DNA from: Enoplolaimus lenunculus
Lineage: Eukaryota > Nematoda > Enoplea > Enoplida > Thoracostomopsidae
Direction of reading: 5' to 3'
Assembly: GCA_030248215.1 (NCBI GenBank)
Contig: JASANG010002922.1
Location: 62,001 to 126,000 of the forward strand
Length of the DNA stretch: 64,000 nt
This document shows positions 1 through 12,119 of this stretch, piece after piece. Under the pieces are notes generated by a model that ran no database searches, was not told the DNA's origin, and saw only the letters and a list, made by a program, of their open reading frames with translations. Every line of letters begins with the position of its first letter. Position 1 is the stretch's first letter. The position numbers and the translations under genes were made by a program.

Positions 1-469
1 GTATTCAAATGGGGGAGGGTATCTTGCGCTATAAACTGAAGCCGCGTCTAAAGACTCTTGCACCAATGAAAGAGAAGGTGAACGTTCCCCCCACATAGTG
101 TTTACCACCTGCTTAGACTGATACTTAAGCTCTGGTTAGTTGTATGGAAAGGAAATTTATGTGGGGGCAACTAAACAAGTACCACCATAAACTTGGGTTC
201 GCTACATCTACCAGAGGAGGGGGCCCACTCGGCCAAAGCTTCTAAACAAGACTTACTCCTGGTTCAATCCCGCACCTCGAGATTACTTTTGTGCAAAATG
301 TGTCAATTATAATGCAATAGATAAAGCGTGTAAAGTGTATGCGCATGTGATATACGAGTGATCAGGAATGGTTAAATGGAACTCCTAGCTTCGCCCTTGT
401 ATTCGTTATACGTCAACACCTACAACAAAACAAATCGCCCAATTGAATTCGTAGAATAACGAAACCTAC
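1..469. other. Left edge, no exon assigned
   Basis: Further exons of the minus-strand WDHD1-like gene are expected at or beyond this edge, but I could not fix any by splice sites and phase. A tRNA B-box-like stretch (GGTTCAATCCC near 261) hints at an old tRNA-derived SINE. Nothing else is supported. Confidence 0.4.
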
Positions 470-3400
470 TCAAGAACAGCAACCTTTGGCAGCAATTGTC
501 TCGTAGCAACACATTTACTATCGGCAATAGACCATATTTTAGTTGTACCATCAGCACATGCAGATGCCTAAACGACAGAAATTTTGCAACCGATTTCATG
601 TGCCAAAAAACCTTTAGAACAGTATATATTGTTATTCAAGTCATATATAGGTCTCAAAATTCGATGCAAAGGTACACAGCACAATACTAATTTGTGCGTT
701 TAATTTTTAGGTACCAGGTCCATAGATACAGGGATTGATGACAATAAAACAACCATCAAGGTGTTATAAACAATTTGGTGGGTTACACACTGCATAGTCT
801 TTTAAAATAATATATAATTTTACGCTGCAATTAATCTTGACTCTGTTATGAACCTATTTAGCTTTCTTATATTAGTGTCAATTGTCAATGTTATTCATAA
901 AAATGTAGTTTGTGAACGCAATTGCAGATGTTTTTGTATATTTTATTTTATAACATCACTTACAAAGTAAATTTCCTTTGGATCCAAAGCAACGTTAAGG
1001 ACAGCTGCCTCATGACCGTCAAAATCACGATGATCCGTTGCATCATTCACATTTACCCAACGAATTTTAAAATCCCTAAAAGCAGGGTGCAACCGGAATT
1101 ACAATTTACCGGAACCGGAACCGGAATTTGAAAATTTTACCGGAACCGGAACCGGAAACGGAACCGGAAATTGAAAAATGCATTTCACCAAAATTTTCAT
1201 TTTAATCTTATTTTTTGCTCTGTTATTTGTGAAATAACCTTAGTCGAACATAGGAATTTATTTTATTTGTTGTATTTTAGATTTTCGTCGTCAACTGAAG
1301 TGAAATCCACCATCAATGGCTTATATTCGGAGTACAAGTGGCTTTCAAAAGAGATTCTTAAAAATTAGCAAAGTTAAGAAAACGGCCAAATTTTAACACC
1401 GGAATTTTTAAATCCGGTAAAAATTTACCGGAACCGGAAGGTGAAAAAATGCCGGAACCGGAATTCCGGTTGCACCCTGCCTAAAAGACAAATAAGCTAC
1501 ACCTACAATTTTACTTCAAAATTTAAGCGGTTTGCATCTGATACCTAAAATGGAAACACAGGATTACCATTCCACTAAAAATACGTAGCACCACAGCACA
1601 GTAACCATTACTCAAAATCTACTTACATTTTTGTGATATTTATCCAGTATTTTTACTTGCACTAGTTCCGGGTTTTATGAAATTTTAAAGAAAATGACAA
1701 TTTAAGTCACGAACTTTGCGTGTCACAGGATGCAAAATACCTTAAGAATGGCAATATCAGTAGTTTAGTTCACACGAAGCCATTATTACGTATCCAGCTG
1801 TACTACCAACTAGTGTACGACCGGATATTAATTTACCGAATACTGGAACCGGATACGGATAGTAAATTTTTTACCGGAACAGGAACCGGATACCGGATAT
1901 TATATATATTGAAATAATTTATTTTTCGCTGTATTTTAGCGTGCTCAAGGTTTTCGTCTGTTATAAACTTTATAGTAGCTACTGATATACTGAAATCACA
2001 CAAAAATGCGTTTAACACTCGCTCGGTTAAGTTAAAAAGAGCTAAAACGTATCGAAACTGGAACTTCCTGAAGTGCCCAGAAAGGTAATCACAACCAGTT
2101 ATTAAAGACAATTACTTGCAAAAAGCAATTTTATTATATTCGGCACACAACCGTAAATATCCGGTATCCGGTAGGTTTATACCGGAAACCGGAACCGAAT
2201 ACGGATCAGGGTGCAACCGGAATTACAATTTACCGGAACCGGAAAGTGAAAACGTCATTTCACCAAAAATTTCAAATCGTATTTTTGCTCTATTATTTGT
2301 GAAGCAACCATAGTCGAACATGGGTATTTTATATGTTGTATTTTAGATTTTCGTCGTCGACTGAAGTGAAATCCACCATCAATGGCTTATATTCGGAGTA
2401 CAAGTGGCTTTCAAAAGAGATTCTTAAATATGAGCAAATTTAAGAAAACGGCCAAATTATAACAGCGGAATTTTTAAATCCGGTAAAAATTTACCGGAAC
2501 CGGAAGGTGAAAACATGCCGGAACCGGAATTCTCGTTGCACCCTGATACGGATATCAGTTTTTGCCGGATAATAAACCGGAACCGGATATCCGGTCGCGC
2601 CTTGCTACCAACCCGACCTAAACTTACAGTGATGACGCTAAAATTCTAGTGCCGGCAGCATTGATAGCAATGTGCGTGACAGGTAAATTGAATCTCCACG
2701 CCAAACCGTCTTTCGAGTAATCTTTGAGCGATATAATCTGGACTTGATTATCATCCGTCCCACAATATAATCGGTCGCCCTACAAGTTCGTCATTCTATA
2801 ACTCGTATGTGCAGAAACATTGCAAAAAATGCATGTCGCATGTATATATAATTTCAAGCATATGTAAAAATCAGACACGTGGTTAAACGGATTAAACTAC
2901 TAATGTGTGATTCACGTTAACAATATTGTGCACTTGGTACCAGTTTTTCTACTACAACCACAGTGGTACATACTAACTTTTTTGCTACCAATATGTATAC
3001 CAACAGAAAACAAATGTTTTGCATAACTAGGTTTTGGGAATTGACCTAGACTAGACATACCCATATTGGCAGCATCAAGACGTCTGCTCGTAGCCCATAC
3101 AAATGTCAAACTAATGAACTTTAAAGCTTGCACATTAAAACGGCGCAAATTGGTAATTTGAACCCACATAACTGTGTAACCTCTATTTCTATGCTTTTAC
3201 CGGAAAAACTAACCCATGCACAGATTGCTGTCACTTTCTCGCCAACAGGGTGCGTTTCTGGAGCAGTGAATTCACAAAAAACATTAGGCCAAACACTAAT
3301 ATCACCTGTTACTGAACCAGTCGCCACAATCCTAAAACACTAGAATATTAAGGTTTTCCAGAAAACGAGTAAGAATTGTAGTCATCGTAGCTTGCAAATT

Positions 3401-3598
3401 GCCAGAACTAGCGGTCAATTTGTTTAGTTCGATTTTAAACACCAATCAGACTTTTCATGAATTTGTCTTTTTTCCGTAAAACGAATTTGTCCAATTTTAT
3501 CTATAAATCAAAATGTATACGTACCACTTGTTCTCCGGATTCTTGAAACAGCATAAAACTGTAACACCATTTGCATGTGCTATTCTGGGGCAATCCAT
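470..3598 (-). CDS. WDHD1: WDHD1/AND-1 (Ctf4)-like replication factor, N-terminal exons, partial
   Basis: Five minus-strand exons read as one open frame: 3598-3525 (ATG at 3598), 3331-3214, 2779-2628, 1075-964 and 567 to about 470. Junction phases are 2, 0, 2 and 0 and all agree. The translation gives the first WD40 blades: an ATGSVTGDISVW blade in exon 2, a blade beginning DRLYCGTDDNQVQI in exon 3, then DFDGHEAAVLNVALDPKEIY in exon 4 and DGTTKIW in exon 5. The order and spacing match the start of animal WDHD1, whose family links the CMG helicase to DNA polymerase alpha at replication forks. The last donor is uncertain (GAGTAGGT at 469, or AAGGTTGC at 483). About 184 residues are present; the family is over 1000 residues, so most of the gene lies to the left of the window. 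The intron between exons 3 and 4 holds two hAT-type insertions, one directly on the acceptor. Confidence 0.85.
1083..1479. mobile_element. hAT-type MITE (family A), inserted at a splice acceptor
   Basis: A 397-bp element with terminal inverted repeats CAGGGTGCAACCGGAATT and its complement, and an exact 8-bp duplication CCTAAAAG on both sides (1075-1082 and 1480-1487). The ends are rich in GGAACC units. No coding capacity. The 8-bp duplication and CAGGG-type ends point to hAT. The left duplication overlaps the 3' splice site of WDHD1 exon 4. Confidence 0.9.
1811..2604. mobile_element. hAT-type MITE (family B), split by a nested family A copy
   Basis: Bounded by an exact 8-bp duplication CTACCAAC (1803-1810 and 2605-2612) with diverged inverted ends containing GACCGGATAT. 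Family A sits inside it at 2207-2545. It lies in a WDHD1 intron, ending about 24 bp from the donor of exon 3. The internal part resembles the copy at 47933-48361. Confidence 0.85.
2207..2545. mobile_element. hAT-type MITE (family A), nested copy
   Basis: A 339-bp element with the same CAGGGTGCAACCGG ends as the copy at 1083, flanked by exact ATACGGAT duplications (2199-2206 and 2546-2553). It interrupts family B, so it is the younger insertion. Confidence 0.9.
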
Positions 3599-3889
3599 AA
3601 TAATACGTACGCATATAATTATTTTGATATACTTCAGCTTATGCGAACTCAAAACCAACAAATTATGCAAAACTCATAGAGTTAAACAGGAAAGTCAGAA
3701 ATTGATTAACATACGTATAGTTCCCTTGGCCCTTTATAAATTTTGAAGTGAAAAACTTGGTTCACACTGTCGGTATTCGGTACCTGTTCAGGCTGTGTTC
3801 GGTAAAGGTATGTAAAGCAAACAAAATGATGGCCATACACGTGCATACATACCAGGTATAAAAAATTGTTCTAGTGACAACATGGTGTA

Positions 3890-4330
3890 CTGGTACGTAA
3901 TGTACTATACTTGACTCGAGCGCACGAGGGCCGAGGTTCGATTTCGGCGTGGTTTAACTTTGGGCTCAACTTCAAACAGGGGTTGTGCAGACCATATTGT
4001 TCCAACATGGAGGTTTCACAGAGATGATCAGTTAAAAAATAAGCGTATGAATTCGTGCCAACCCTATTGTTCTAACATGAACCTGGAAGAATGTTTATGT
4101 TCATATACAATATAGTGTAGTGTCTTGTATATCTGCTATCCCACCGCATACGTGTACAGAGATACTCGACAATAAGACCAGTTAGAGGTGGCGTGCACGA
4201 TGTAGTGAGACAGCGTTCGCTCAAGGATGCACAGGCTTGATGTTAGATCCCACACTAAGTAAGCCTGCTTTTCAAACTGCATAGTAAAAAGGTCTGATAT
4301 CCTCGTTCCTACATATATGACATCCTAAAT
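3890..4330 (+). repeat. tRNA-derived SINE-like sequence
   Basis: A T-arm/B-box-like stem and loop (GCCGAGGTTCGATTTCGGC near 3929) and a second segment (4213-4310) that resembles 45181-45285. It looks like decayed SINE material rather than a functional tRNA, since no full cloverleaf can be drawn. Confidence 0.45.
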
Positions 4331-4656
4331 TCTTGAGTACGCCGGTGCTTCGTTTGATCCCTAGAGCGTAGTAGATCCACCCACGGGTTGCACAATTGAC
4401 TATGTAAACAGTTAACACTAACAACTTTAACATAGCGCACATTTAATTTACTACTTAGCAATGTGATTAATCAAACCTTATAATTCAAACAATAACCGAA
4501 CCAAATAAATAACTTATCATTGTTTGGTGTTTGTTAACATGATGTATGTAAATGCACGAAAATCAACTTTTATTGATTCAATTGTTCAATTGTTTGCCAG
4601 CGATAATAACGATGCAAGAGACCCTGTATGATCGAATGTGGGCAAAAACAGCAGCA

Positions 4657-4827
4657 GTAAGATTATTAGTTCAATACCGCTAGTATTACAATTTCCATGC
4701 ATGCGTATAAAGTTTTAAAACTAGATTAATTTGATGCCAATCAGCGTCCTCCCGAAACACGACACAACAATACTATAGAATTAAATGGAAATTGTAATAC
4801 TAGCGGTATTGAACTAAAAATCTTACT
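4657..4827. repeat. Hairpin element, ~41-bp inverted repeat
   Basis: Arms 4657-4696 and 4786-4827 are inverted copies with about one mismatch around a ~90-bp loop; a 30-bp core is perfect. Probably a small MITE. No target duplication was resolved. Confidence 0.75.
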
Positions 4828-5583
4828 ACCCGAAACATATCGTTTTCTATGGCCACATCGGGGCACTTTTCATTCTAGTTACTAAAAAAAGTCAAATTTA
4901 AAGTCATATATACTCACGTTATAATTGTTTTAGAACTGCTAAGCTATATTTCCATGAAAATTAAAAACTACATTTTCACAATCACAAAAGTCGCGCTTTC
5001 CTAATTTCATTTTTATTTATTAGGTAATTCGCTCAATTTATAATACTAATATATTTTAATTCATATAAATTGTTTGAATTCAGATAGAAAATCAATAATA
5101 CAATTGATAAGTGCTTGCTCTAGTGAAAACTGATTTTATGCTGCATAGCAGTGTTGAACCAATACATCCAAATCGGTATTGTAATCGGTATTTTGGAAGA
5201 ATACTGATTTCGATACTTTCAATTCTGTATTTCACACATGAATTGAGTTAAATATATAATTGGAATGCGCAGCATTTAAAAATATGGCTGCAACAAATAT
5301 TTTGTGAAACATGCTGAATACACACTTTTGTTTGTTTCCTCTTAATTGTGCAAGAAATTCTAATAATGTTCCATCCCCAGTCAAAACTGCGAATCCGCAA
5401 CTATAAGGTTTGCTTTGTAACTTATTCTTGTTTTCTTTTCGAAAACGAAAAACTAAGGCTGCCGGACGTGGGCCTGAAAAATCTGGGCCGGTTCACACTA
5501 TAATGAGAGCCCGCTGTGTTCGAGCGTCCCGTTTTTGAAAGAGACTGCTTGCTTTGGGAACCTTATTAAATTAATGGTGTTAA

Positions 5584-6544
5584 TGGGTCATCCACGTAAT
5601 ACTGTCTACGCTACTGTAAAAAATTGTCCACACCCCTGGTTTCAAGGGCTGGACAAAACGACATTGTTCTTACGATGTTAAGACTTTACACAAGGTGTAC
5701 CTAGCTAGATTGTTTTGGCAGTAGTCCCTTCGAAGGGACTAAGGACAAATTAGACACTGTCTGGACACAGTGTCTGACATCGGGACGTCCGAAAAAGAGC
5801 TTGTTGACAGTCCACAGCCCGTAACTAGGGCTTGTTTTAAAAACGTTGCAGTGTTCTAAAAATTTACTTTCTTAAAAATTAACTGCAACCAGAAATTTTT
5901 AAAAGAGGGGGCAGGAAGGTTTTTGCCGGTAAAAGATAACTTGTAAGAGAACGTCCCGCCCCATTCAAGCAGAGCAGGTTAGAATATAATAACTCTGGTA
6001 TACCAGAAAGTTAAACCCCGGTGTCCCCTGTCGAAAACAAACTTTGTCGTGACCGGTGAGGGGGGGCGGCGGCTGGGGTGTAAATATATAGCTCCGGAAC
6101 CGTACACTGTTGTCCCCCAGGGGAGGACGGGCGAGTGGGAACCCTTTAACGTCGCACACCAAGCCCAACGGTAGTTGCACCCTTCTTTCGCCCGTGGTTG
6201 CGGCATACTCAATATTAAGCTCTACAATAGTCCCTTCAGACAGACTCTGTAAAACAGAGTCCCTTGAAACAGACTCTTTAGGTGACTAAACAGAGTCTGT
6301 TCTGACAGACTCGGGACAAAACAGTTGTCCTTCATATGACGCATCGACAGTGTAGCATGGGTATGGACGGCAATGTGACAAAGTATAGGCTGTTTAGAGG
6401 GTATGCGAGTTGTCCGGAAGGTCTATACAGGATATGGGTGACATTTGGACATGTCATTTAGTAACACTACAACTACAAAGTGAGGGGCTCGTAAGTGGGG
6501 ACAATTTTTTACAGTAGCGTAGACAGTATAACGTGGATGACCCA
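5584..6544. mobile_element. PIF/Harbinger-like non-autonomous element
   Basis: Inverted ends of about 52 bp start TGGGTCATCCACGTA and end with the complement. A TAA trinucleotide flanks both sides (5581-5583 and 6545-6547), as in PIF/Harbinger insertions. The interior has stacked short palindromes (5720-5800 and 6230-6310) and no transposase. Confidence 0.75.
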
Positions 6545-6878
6545 TAATTTTGCACGTCAAAATTTCTTCAAATATTCTAAACCGAGTTTTGGACATTTCA
6601 GTGCTCAAGTTGGTGCTACCAATAATACATCGAGCGGTAAATCAAAGCTGATATCTGTACTTTACGCGTAAACTTTGAGATTAAATGTAAATCTAGGTTT
6701 AAAAAAACCCACGCGAATGTAAAATCTAGGCACCTACTACGAAGTAAATAAAAAGTGTCTCTCATACCACTGGCGGATGCAGTGGGTGCCACTCTGGCCT
6801 GAACCACCACAACTTGAATCAAGAGAAAGGTTTTTGCATTAAGATTCAGCATTAAATTAGCGTTCGTCTTTTTTGCAG

Positions 6879-6988
6879 TATTATACGTTGAGCGACCGAT
6901 CCTTTTGAAATTCCTGCATCCACCACGGCGTCACACATATCTCGACGAGCCGAGTTCAACGGTACTATTTTCATATTTGCATGGCTAA
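6879..6988 (+). CDS. Candidate 3'-terminal exon, unknown protein
   Basis: A strong acceptor (TCTTTTTTGCAG) is followed by 35 codons and a TAA stop; it needs a phase-1 upstream exon. The predicted peptide is rich in Pro, Arg, His and Leu, unlike translations of the AT-rich surroundings. No partner exon or family was recognised. It could be a chance open frame. Confidence 0.35.
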
Positions 6989-7807
6989 CTGTTCAAAAGA
7001 TGACCGAAAAAATTATTAAAACACGCACAGATTTATAAAGAGTCTCTATCATTCACATATTCGCAAAATATAAGCTTTACTAATGTTATTCGTTGCACAA
7101 ATTTGGAGAAGGTTTGTATGTTTTATATAATAAAATGTTAAACTTTAAGGGACCACCACTTTGAATGAAAAGCTTTGCAGCCATAAGGTTCTAGCTCGTA
7201 AATAAACAGTTTTCGGCAACATGAGGTTATGTCTACGTTTTCAAAAACGCGCATTGGCAAAAAATACGCATAAAAAACTAGCTGTTTCGCATATATACGT
7301 ACTAAACAGTAGTATTTTCGTTAAATAAATAGCTTAACATATATGGTTGAGATAACTTATGTAGCACATAAAAAATTGGATTGTTACAATCTACGATTCT
7401 GTAGAACACCTTGCGACAAGATTTGAATCCAAATACAAAGGCGAAGCTTTGCGCTTCCGATTCTTATGAAAACGTTTACATTTAATACTTCGACAATTTT
7501 TTCTATAAATATAGCGCATGAACACCGGTTGCCATGATCTTGAATGACACACGTTTGTATATGAATACCACCAAAACAGAATAGTAGAAATAATAGACTT
7601 TTGATAGAAACATAAGAGAGACGTGAACACTTTTGGAAGAAACATATAATAGTGACACTACCGTGTCTCTATGATTTAAAATATAAATGTGGCTTCTGAC
7701 TTTATAACCTGGAAATTCCAGCCATAGAACAGAATTTCACAATTTTCGTTGTATGATGTAAAATCTTTAAGCAAAAGTTTTTATCGTTTGTTATTAATAA
7801 AAATACC

Positions 7808-9561
7808 ATGACACGTATAGTACCATTTATGCGACTAATAGATACAAGCTTGATTCTATTAACGTGTATTTTGACGCAGTACACTTCGCTATGTGTGCTT
7901 GACGTACGCAAAGCTGACGATTGCGAATCGGCGAAGTGTGAGCATTTGCTTGAAATACCTATTAAAGAACTATTTTTGACAGGTTTAGTTTAAAACTTTT
8001 CTAGAAAGTTTTAAGAAACCAGTGCCATAACAGGGCCGGAACAGTAGTATAAGCATATTCGTACGCCTAAGCTTAAGCCTAAAAATTCCGATTATGTGCG
8101 TTTCACACCAGTGACTGTTTTTATACCATGTATTTTCACCAAAAATTTTGTTGTATATTATAGATAGTAAACTGAAAAATTTTCGCTTAACCCTTTCTCA
8201 CATGAATATTTTCTATTTCCCCTGAGACCTACTTTTATTCTAGGATTCGAACTCCAGTGACTTGAGTGGGAGGCGTATACCATCACCACTCAGCTATAGG
8301 AGCTTGACGCTCGAGCCCGAGGGGGCTCTCACGGCTTGTGCTGATTTAGTACTATGTATACGTGTTGCAATTGTTAAACACAATGCGATATATACTATTT
8401 AGCGTATATGCACTGCGCTGAGTTGCCTACAGGCAACTCAATGTGAGAAGGGGTTAACCATACACGCAGAATTGTGAGTTTTATTGATTATCGCTGTTCG
8501 TTCACAAATAACGTCAATCCATTGCATTATTTTGGATCAAGTAAGAGGGATTTTTATATATATACAAACATTTATAAATAACATCTTTAAACTATGTTAG
8601 AAATTTTTCCAAAACCATTTGGGGTCACGGCCCTCTTGAGCCACCCCTGGCTACGCTCGTTACCAATCACTAAAAATATACTTAAACTTAAGTAAAACTG
8701 TTGCCGAATGTAAGTGTCGGTTTTACTTTGTATAATACTTGGCAAAGTTTTACTTAATTTTAAGCAAACAAAGAATTGTTAGCCTTACATTTACTTGATC
8801 AGAAAATGACAGCAATAGTTTTTATTTACATTAATTAAGCAAAGATTTACTCAATATTTAGTATACTCTATGCTTAAAAAAGTTAGTAAAATTTATTTTC
8901 TACAGTTTTGTTATTTTTAATATCTGTTAAGCCTTCAATTTTCCCCGGTACGCTATATTATATCAAACCTACAATTTATCGATTTATTTTCTTAAATTCA
9001 GAAGAGAATCTCAATCAATTTCGTTCGACGTTACCTCATCAACCGGACGCTGAACACGAAAAACATTGTAAACTATTGCGAAAATACTTCAATTGCACCT
9101 ATGAATGTCTACAGAGCCATCCAGAGTCCGGAAGAATTTCAATTATTGCAACCGTTCTGTTATCGCTGATCGAGCAGGAAATGTCTCGAAGCTGTTTACA
9201 TTTCAACTTTAGCCTAAATCAAGATTCCAGCGACTACAATTTCAATGTTACTACCGTAACCGAAGCATCATTTGGCAAAGATCAACGAACCTCGCAAAAT
9301 GGTGCTGGCGAGTCCGGCAGCCGCCCTACTTCTGTAACCAGTACCTTAAAAGGGTCCATTGATTCATGGTGGGAACACCAAAGTAAACCGCAGTTCAATT
9401 GGTCGTTATGCCCGGCATTTAAAACTCAAATTGAACTTTCGCTCGAAGACAATTTTCAGTGGACTCCAGCTTCTAATAATTGCAAAAAACAGTTTTCAAT
9501 GATTTATGGTGCTTTGGCAATTGTAGGTTTTTATATGTTGTTTCAGCTGTACTGCATATAA
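7808..9561 (+). CDS. Cysteine-rich secreted or GPI-anchored protein
   Basis: Two exons, 7808-7982 and 9002-9561, join in phase 1 to give 244 residues. The N-terminus is a clear signal peptide (hydrophobic run about residues 10-30). The mature part has eight cysteines and four N-glycosylation sequons (NCT, NFS, NVT, NWS). It ends in a hydrophobic segment running almost to the stop, as in a GPI-anchor signal or a tail-less type I membrane protein. The exon 2 acceptor (TTAAATTCAG) is good; the exon 1 donor (GGTTTAGT) is weak, so an intermediate exon is possible. I do not recognise the family. It is probably an extracellular surface protein; that is inference from topology only. Confidence 0.6.
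8187..8457 (-). mobile_element. tRNA-derived SINE-like element with inverted ends
   Basis: The ends TTAACCC(C)TTTCTCACAT and the complement bound an element lying in the intron of the cysteine-rich gene. On the minus strand it holds an A-box-like TAGCTGAGTGGTGATGG and a B-box GGAGTTCGAATCC, about one tRNA apart. Related pieces occur at 28605, 31360, 34080 and 56500. Confidence 0.65.
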
Positions 9562-9975
9562 ATAAGGCCCTGATGGATTTAACGAAACTCAGGTTGTTTA
9601 GCCAAATAACAAGCATTATCTGACCTATAAACTGGTAACTTTTTTGAGATGCTAGGAACCCTTAAATATATATACAACCGGTAAATTTTTGTGTTTGCAT
9701 ATTTACAAATTTACACGAATAAGAATGTTTCGGCTCCGGCGATGGTAATATATTTGCCCGAGGTTCTGGTAACTTCTATAAATGACGATTTCTATTAGGG
9801 ATACGGACTCCTATTGATTCGGACTCAAAATGGGGCCCCCTCTTATTCGGGTCAATACAGTAGGTGTTGTACACATTTGAGAATACGGGCTATGGTTTCC
9901 GGAATAAGTCTAAATTTTTGGACTTTATAATGTTAAGCGCAACTGACAACTTTCACTGAATTTTCTAAATGACAC

Positions 9976-10190
9976 TAACGACGTAGCTGTACCTTGACGT
10001 CTTAGGTTTGCGCTATGCTTGTGGTACGGCACTGACCGTAATCGTTCATCACACGTCCGTCGCCATCAGCCACAATTCGTCACTATGCGGTATCGTACGA
10101 GAGTAATTCGCGTATTTACGATACCGCACCGTGACCCACGGTGGCGGACGACGCCGTACGACAAGTATGCTAATATAGCGCAGCCCTTAA
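9976..10190. repeat. CpG-rich palindromic MITE (family G)
   Basis: Contains a long palindrome around 10088-10128 (GCGGTATCGTACG...CGATACCGC type) inside GC-richer flanks and a terminal ATAGCGCAGCC-like end. Similar pieces lie at 24430-24625, 50641-50795 and 61697-61910. Confidence 0.6.
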
Positions 10191-11066
10191 CGCTTTTGCA
10201 TTAGCAAATCTTTGCTACGGGCATGGAATTGCTATTAATATAAATTTTCATAGTTTTTATAAGTTAGCGAACATGATGGCACGGAATTAAAATCCAGGAT
10301 ATTCACAATATTTCTCGGCCGGGTTTCATAATACTAAACATTTGCTGGCGTACCCTGGTACGCATGCACTTTTAGCCGCAAACATTCTATAATCGAATTT
10401 CGTTGTACCCCGCAGTAAAAACCCATCAAGGCTCACGTTAACTGTAGGGGCCTGGTTCCTGAAAGACAACGAAACTAACGTACATAGCGACTGCGCAGGA
10501 TTCAGGTTTAGGTTAATGTTTACGATTAACGTTTAAGGTTAGGCGAACGTTCCAGTGTCGGCTTACCGGGCAGACCCCATTGTTCACATGGACCAAAGAT
10601 TGTCTAGTCTTCTCGTTGTATATGTTTCATTTCCATAGATCTGGGATTTATTTAGTCTCTTTGGCGCTGGTTAACTTGATTAAAGGTTTAAATAGATTTG
10701 GTTTGTCTGATTAGTTTCAATTTTCCATACGTCGAAAACTAGTCTCAGGTTGGTTGTGTTAGGCACCGAAGTTCGACCCTGGAATTTTGGAATACTTTTG
10801 TGATTTGGCTGAAAATCAAACTGCCGAATCGGCAGTTTTGCTATTAAATTTTAAGTTTGAATCGTGCAGTTTTTGGTGTTTTTATTTCATAGATCACTCG
10901 TGATTGTTTCATATTCAAATTTGAAGTTTTCAAACACTCCATGCTTGGCATTATTGTAGCAGTAATAAAACAGTGTAGGTTTAGACGAAGTAGATGCATT
11001 TTTATCGCTAGTCTTTCAGGAGAGAACGGAAATCTTTTGGCTTACCGGTGCGATAGTATTTTTAGA

Positions 11067-11215
11067 TTTAGAACTTGGGCCGAAGTAAAGATCAGGGGCG
11101 AAACATTTATTGTGGGATGGCAATTGAGTAAGCTTAAGCTATAGAAAGCTCATTCTTACGGTTAGACTTAGGCTTAAAAATATGCCTATTACGGTTCTGT
11201 TCCATACGTTGGCCA
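11067..11215. mobile_element. TTAGGC-bearing MITE (family D), degenerate copy
   Basis: Shows the family end GGCC(N)AAGTAAAGATCAGGGGCG, an internal TAAGCTTAAGCT segment, TTAGGCTTA units and an opposite end close to ATACGTTGGCC. Confidence 0.6.
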
Positions 11216-12119
11216 TAATTTTTGTAAAATCCATTTACGCCCCTGTTCATTACATTGAGAGATTTACGCAAGCTATACGTTTGTTTTTATTTTGACTACA
11301 CGTTAAGGCTTACAATTATGCTCAGGCTCAGGTATACAGGCGCAACCAGGGGAACGGCCACCCGTTTTCGGCTGCCGACCAAAAAATTCGAAACAAATCA
11401 CACAATTCTTTTGAATAAACATAACACATGATTTTACTGTACTGTATTACATATTATCATTAGGTCAACAGTACGTAAAAGTCATATATACCTATTGCAC
11501 CGCTTCCTGTTTCACAATATTTTCAATTTCTCACTGCGGCTCATGTATAGAAAAGGGCCGGAACAGGAGTAAAAGAATATTCCTAAGCCTAGCCTACGCC
11601 TAAGCCTAAGCGTATGGATTAGCCTATTGCTAAGCCTAAGCCTAAGCGTATGGATGAGGGTTTAGTGGGTTTGGAGGGCTTATGCTTTGGCTTAGGTTTG
11701 GGATCAAGTTTAGGCTTTATAGTTGAAAGGTTTTTATATGTTAGCATGGGCAGTACAAAAATGACTAAAACGTGTGCGATTTCACAGTGATTAAAAAAAT
11801 TCGGCGCACTATAATAGTTAGAAGTGTACACGACGGGCAGGGCGTCTTCTATTTGGGGGGAAGCACCGAATAAATTTGCGGACCCCTTACAATTGGAATT
11901 CAAGATTGTTTGTTTGGAAAGCCCAGCCAATTTTGGGGGGCACGACACCTTAATACTTTCCCGTGGGTACACCTATGACAGGAAGGAAACAGGGGACGCA
12001 TAACATCTTAAATTTAATAGAGACAAGAAAAACAGTTGTACCTACTTTTGAATAAACTTCTGGAACCTAGAGGTTAACAGAATTTCTTGTACCTAAAAGG
12101 TATAAATGCCAGCCCCGAA

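Larger units (their letters stand above)
3599..5580. other. Upstream of WDHD1: repeats, no gene seen
   Basis: This stretch should hold the WDHD1 promoter, but no motif is distinctive enough to call. It contains a tRNA-like SINE fragment (3880-4430) and an inverted repeat (4657-4827). The remainder is AT-rich sequence without a supported exon. Confidence 0.5.

Noticed and set aside
1629-1661. A possible WDHD1 exon reading VQVKILDKYHKN before a GTAAGT donor
   Set aside because: Its phase does not fit exon 3, while the exon at 1075-964 fits by phase and by WDHD1 homology.
3918-3955. Functional tRNA gene from a B-box-like stem
   Set aside because: No cloverleaf or acceptor stem can be formed; treated as SINE remnant.
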